From: Myxococcota bacterium
Lineage (GTDB): Bacteria; Myxococcota_A; UBA9160; UBA4427
Reading direction: 5' to 3'
NCBI GenBank assembly: GCA_029941885.1
Contig: JAPYTP010000022.1
Span: 1-45,913 of the forward strand
Length of the DNA stretch: 45,913 nt
In this document: positions 42,680 through 45,913 of the stretch, in pieces
Position numbering within the stretch: position 1 is the first letter of the stretch
How the letters are laid out: each line of letters opens with the position of its first letter
The notes under the pieces: model-generated
The model's input: the letters and a program-made list of their open reading frames with translations, nothing else
Told to the model about the DNA's origin: nothing
Database searches by the model: none
Made by a program: the position numbers and the translations under genes

Positions 42680-43870
42680 TCAGCTCTTGGGGCGCCGTTC
42701 CGTCAGGCTGCGTCCGTTTCGGTATAGAAAGGGATCCACGACCTCGGAGGGTAGATCGGCCAGATCGGCGAGGACGTCGGTCGGATGAGGCAGCCCTTCC
42801 ATGTGCGGCCAATCCGAACCGTAGAGCACCCGCGAAGGCCCCATGATCGAGATCACTTCGCGCAGGTCATCCTCCCAGAACGGGCTCACGTAGACGTGTT
42901 CGCGAAAGAGCGTCTCGGGGTCTTCCGCGAAATGCCAGGGATTCCGTTCCCGCGCGTGGCCGATATTGAGCAGCAACTCGGGAAGGAATCCAGAGCCATT
43001 CTCGATCGAGGCGATGCGCAGATTCGGGAAACGCTCGAAGAGTGTGTCGCAGGAGAGCGAGTAGAGATAGTCGCTCGCAGCCCTGCCCAGAACGAGGTTC
43101 TTCACGGATGGACGACGGCTCATTCCGATCGAGGCGCGTCCGAAACCGTCGCTCGCATATCCGTTCGTCGAATAGCCCGAATTCCCGGTGTGGATCACGA
43201 CGGTGACACCGGACTCGTCGACCCGTGCCCAGAACGGATCGAAGAGCGTGTCGCCCGGTGTCCGATGACCATCGTCGGTCAGGATCGCGGCCGGTCGCAT
43301 CACGATGATGCGGGCATCTCGGGAGAGTGCCCATTCGAGTTCGCGACAGGCCCAATCCGGATCCGCGAGGGACAGGTAGGGCGCCGCGAAGAGGCGGTCC
43401 TCGAACACGAGCCCCCAGTCCTCATCGAGCCAACGGTTGAACCCCTCGAAGGTGGCGCAGACGGCCTCGATATCGTGTTTCAACAATTCTTCGTAGAGCA
43501 CGCCGAGCGTCGGAAAGAGCCAGGCCCCTTCGAGCCCCTGCTCATCGAGGGTCGTAAGACGTGCGCTCGGATCCCGATAGCACTCGGGCTGAGGTTCGAG
43601 ACGCCCACGCATCTGCTCGGCCGCGGGAACCCCGCTCGGATTTCCGCGGTAATACTCGTAGAGCGTGCCAGCGGGTCCGATCGGATCGAAGGATGGGTTG
43701 CCGACGGAGAGATCGACCCGCCCTCCGACGATGTGTCGGAGTCGTCCGTCGATCTCCGCCCACTGGACGCAGCGAGGCTGCATCGCTTTCGGGACGTGTC
43801 GCGTGAAGGCATCACGCGCCTCGTAGTAGTGGTTGTCGCAGTCGAAGAGTGGGGTTCGATTTCGAGCCAT
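42680..43870 (-). CDS. Amidohydrolase-2 family protein
   Basis: This 396 aa protein starts MARNRTPLFDCDNHYYEARD, giving the DxH metal variant. It has VVIHTGNSGYSTNGYASDGF, LRIASIENGSGFLPELL and RVLYGSDWPHMEGLPHPTD (late metal Asp). It is related in fold to the amidohydrolase at 26191 but belongs to another subgroup. It sits upstream of the APH-like kinase gene on the same strand, about 96 bp away, and diverges from the dehalogenase. The substrate is unknown. Confidence 0.88.
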   Translation of the reverse strand: MARNRTPLFDCDNHYYEARDAFTRHVPKAMQPRCVQWAEIDGRLRHIVGGRVDLSVGNPSFDPIGPAGTLYEYYRGNPSGVPAAEQMRGRLEPQPECYRDPSARLTTLDEQGLEGAWLFPTLGVLYEELLKHDIEAVCATFEGFNRWLDEDWGLVFEDRLFAAPYLSLADPDWACRELEWALSRDARIIVMRPAAILTDDGHRTPGDTLFDPFWARVDESGVTVVIHTGNSGYSTNGYASDGFGRASIGMSRRPSVKNLVLGRAASDYLYSLSCDTLFERFPNLRIASIENGSGFLPELLLNIGHARERNPWHFAEDPETLFREHVYVSPFWEDDLREVISIMGPSRVLYGSDWPHMEGLPHPTDVLADLADLPSEVVDPFLYRNGRSLTERRPKS

Positions 43871-44006
43871 TCCGAGAGTTTACCGCTCCCGAAAAGCGGA
43901 TAGCATCACCCGGCGAGCCCGGCGCTTCGAAAGGGCTCGGATTCGAGCTACGGGCGTTCTCCCAGCCTGCAAAGGGAGCAACCCTCACGAGGATCCCGAA
44001 CCGATC

Positions 44007-45008
44007 ATGACGATTCCTCTCACCGGCCCCGAACGCCCCGTCGCGGTGCGCACCGACGATGCGCGGTTCGAGGGACTTCCGGAATTCCCCTTCGCGCCGA
44101 ACTACGTGGAGGTCGACAATCCCGTTGCCGAGGGCACGCTGCGAATGCACTACGTCGATGAGGGTTCGGCAGACGCTCCGGTCGTCTTGATGATCCACGG
44201 TGAGCCCGCCTGGTCCTACCTCTATCGGAAGCTGATCCCGGTATTCGCCGAGGCGGGGCTGCGCGCGATCGCGATCGACCAGATCGGCTTCGGCCGCTCC
44301 GACAAGCTCACCTTCGCCCCCCACTACACCTTCGAACGGCATATCGAATGGGTGCGCGAACTCGTGGTCTCCCTCGATCTTCGGGACATCACGCTCGTAT
44401 GTCAGGACTGGGGAGGCCCGATCGGGATGGGCGTCCTGTCGCGCGAGATGGATCGATTCAGCCGCGTCGCCGCCGGCAATACGATGCTGCACACCGCAGA
44501 ACCCGAGCTGGAGGACCGGATCGAGTGGGCCGCGCATGCGAGTGGCGACTCGAATTCGACCGTCAGCACCGCCCTGCTCGATTGGCGGCATGAGTCCCAT
44601 CGCGCCGCGGTTTTCGACGCGAGCCCGTCGATTCCCTATGCGACCGCTCGAGGCGTCGAGCCGGAGGTGGCAGCCGCCTACGACGCGCCCTTTCCGAGCG
44701 AATGGCACAAGGCTGCGGTTCGCCACTATCCGCTCTTGATTCCGGTCACTCGGAGCGATCCCGGTGCGATGATCAATCTCGCCACCTGGCGGGCTCTGGC
44801 GCGCTTCGACCGGCCCTTCCTGACGATCTTCGGAGATTCGGACCCCGCAACCCGGGGTTGGGAGACGATCTTTCGCGAACGCGTCCCCGGCGCGAAGGGG
44901 CAGCCCCACCGGATCCTCGATCGTGCCGGGCATTTCTGGCAGGAGGACTGCGGCGCAGAGGCGGCACGGATCATCACGGACTGGATCCGTGCAACGAGTC
45001 CGATCTGA
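44007..45008 (+). CDS. Haloalkane dehalogenase (HLD-I/DhlA-like)
   Basis: This 333 aa alpha/beta-hydrolase hydrolytically removes halogen from haloalkanes, giving alcohol and halide. The oxyanion motif is IHGEPAWSYLYRK (64 onward). The nucleophile is Asp134 in VCQDWGGP, with the halide-binding Trp135 next to it. The acid is probably Asp279 in IFGDSDPATRG and the base His309 in RAGHFWQED. HGEP and DWGG with the acid after strand 7 are typical of HLD-I. The cap domain lies between about 150 and 260; the second halide-binding Trp cannot be fixed by eye. The start is ATG 44007. It is divergent from an amidohydrolase. Confidence 0.88.
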   Translation: MTIPLTGPERPVAVRTDDARFEGLPEFPFAPNYVEVDNPVAEGTLRMHYVDEGSADAPVVLMIHGEPAWSYLYRKLIPVFAEAGLRAIAIDQIGFGRSDKLTFAPHYTFERHIEWVRELVVSLDLRDITLVCQDWGGPIGMGVLSREMDRFSRVAAGNTMLHTAEPELEDRIEWAAHASGDSNSTVSTALLDWRHESHRAAVFDASPSIPYATARGVEPEVAAAYDAPFPSEWHKAAVRHYPLLIPVTRSDPGAMINLATWRALARFDRPFLTIFGDSDPATRGWETIFRERVPGAKGQPHRILDRAGHFWQEDCGAEAARIITDWIRATSPI

Positions 45009-45062
45009 ACAGACCCGGGCGACGGTGACCCTCAGCCGGGGTTCTGGGAGACCCGGGGCGAC

Positions 45063-45913
45063 CTAGTCGAGCCCGTAGCCACCGCCCTCGCTCGCCTGGA
45101 CGGTCTCTCGTTGCGCCTTCAAGCGTCCCGGCAGATCGGCGGGCTGCCAACCGTCGAGCAAGGCTGTTCCGTCGAGTCCGTAGACGGGGCGACCCAACTC
45201 GACAAGGAGATCCAAGCTGTAGCCGATGCGCGCGTGCAACTCGGTCGGATCGGCGGTACAGAAGGCCATTGCGGCTTCGACCATCGTCTCGAGGGGTTCG
45301 AAGAGATCCGCGTGGATCAGTCCGTTTTCGAGAGCCGGCTCGAGTTGGGGTGTCAGGATGGCGGCCTGGGGGGTGAGTGCATTCACCGCGATCCCCTGGC
45401 CTTCGACCTCGGCTGCGACGCCGCGGGTGACCCGGTTCAGCATGGCTTTCGTGCCGCCGTAGAGCGTTCCCGCCTTTGCGGGCCCCGAGTTCGGGAAGGG
45501 AGGTCCCTCGGGCAGCTCGGCGACGGCAGTCGTCATGTTCAGGATCCAACCCACGCCCCGCTTTCGCATTCCGGGAAGAGCGCGCTGCATCAGCTCCCAG
45601 GGACCAAACACGTTGACCTCCTGGGAGATTTCGAGGTCTCGGCGTTCGAACCGTTCGAAGGGCAGATAATTTCCCGCCGCCGCGTTGTTCACGAGGATGT
45701 CGAGGGGGCCCAACTCGTCCTCGGTCCTCTGGACGAGCCGATCGCGCCCACCCACCGGGTCGCTGAGATCGCAGGCGATCACGAACGGCGTGTGGCCCAC
45801 CGCCTCAATCCGTTTGCGAGTTCGGTCGAGACCCTCCGTACTGCGAGCGGTGATCGCCCCACGCGCGCCTTCGGCAGCAAGACGAACTGCGAGGCACGTT
45901 CCCGTTCCCCCTT
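45063..45913 (-). CDS. SDR-family oxidoreductase (5' end cut by window edge)
   Basis: About 283 codons are seen; the N-terminus is missing. The window starts inside the nucleotide-binding loop (GGTGTCLAVRLAAEGARGAI), then has CDLSDP and VNNAAAGNYLPF, catalytic Ser or Thr in LNMTTAVAELPE, LYGGTKAMLNRVTRG (Tyr-Lys) and NALTPQAAILTPQ. The glycine loop reads GGTG-TC, with Cys at the usual Ile position. It belongs to the classical SDRs. It is convergent with the dehalogenase gene; a dehydrogenase for the dehalogenation alcohol is a speculation only. Confidence 0.88.
   Translation of the reverse strand, partial: GGTGTCLAVRLAAEGARGAITARSTEGLDRTRKRIEAVGHTPFVIACDLSDPVGGRDRLVQRTEDELGPLDILVNNAAAGNYLPFERFERRDLEISQEVNVFGPWELMQRALPGMRKRGVGWILNMTTAVAELPEGPPFPNSGPAKAGTLYGGTKAMLNRVTRGVAAEVEGQGIAVNALTPQAAILTPQLEPALENGLIHADLFEPLETMVEAAMAFCTADPTELHARIGYSLDLLVELGRPVYGLDGTALLDGWQPADLPGRLKAQRETVQASEGGGYGLD

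Noticed and set aside
1..45913. CRISPR arrays, tRNA or rRNA genes, insertion sequences and prophage
   Set aside because: I saw no regularly spaced repeats, cloverleaf sequences, rRNA signatures or transposase/integrase frames. A program such as tRNAscan-SE or a covariance search would settle small RNAs.

Overview
The window is a GC-rich, densely coded stretch of a Gram-negative bacterial chromosome. Evidence for an outer membrane includes two lipoproteins, a periplasmic lytic transglycosylase and an outer-membrane polysaccharide export protein. Two F420/FMN luciferase-like oxidoreductases of a kind frequent in actinobacteria, a Coq4-type ubiquinone protein and several genes of exosortase/EPS type suggest an uncultured Myxococcota, Desulfobacterota or Binatota-like lineage. 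This placement is inference; no rRNA or other taxonomic marker lies in the window. I see no tRNA, rRNA, CRISPR array, transposase or integrase.

Region 1 (1-16.8 kb) is a housekeeping block. Reading left to right it holds queA (partial) overlapped by a glycoside-hydrolase-like lipoprotein, a soluble lytic transglycosylase, a small membrane protein, a zinc-ribbon protein with a histone-H1-like tail, and a TetR regulator overlapping an exported protein. A gene-free gap of about 770 bp follows, then a TPR membrane protein, der, miaA and mutL. mutL appears to start at TTG, overlapping the stop of an 11-codon leader ORF. A degenerate AAA+/Fis protein, a nitrilase-family amidase and an FHA protein complete the block.

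Region 2 (16.8-23.4 kb) looks like cell-surface biology. It has a polysaccharide export lipoprotein, an ExeA-type ATPase, a three-gene module on the minus strand (NodU/CmcH-type carbamoyltransferase, SxtJ-like membrane protein, DUF5989/SxtK-like membrane protein), a small cysteine-rich protein, and a CPBP intramembrane protease resembling the exosortase-associated group. The three-gene module is the best candidate here for an incompletely described system.

Region 3 (23.4 kb to the end) is a catabolic/accessory island of short operons on alternating strands. It carries a BKACE (DUF849) enzyme with an N-acyl-D-amino-acid deacylase, two amidohydrolase-2 family proteins, three SDRs, three luciferase-like monooxygenases, an HsaA-like flavin monooxygenase, a carboxymuconolactone-decarboxylase family protein, a DUF1214-like protein, a sulfotransferase and an MFS exporter in one tight operon, a DUF3604 protein, Coq4, a VOC protein, an aminoglycoside-phosphotransferase-like kinase and a haloalkane dehalogenase with its catalytic residues intact. 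Together they suggest breakdown or modification of hydrophobic, CoA-linked, halogenated or sulfated compounds. No single pathway can be read off the sequence.

Non-ATG starts (GTG and TTG) with visible Shine-Dalgarno sequences recur. Because the DNA is GC-rich, very long spurious ORFs lie opposite or upstream of real genes; I ignored these.
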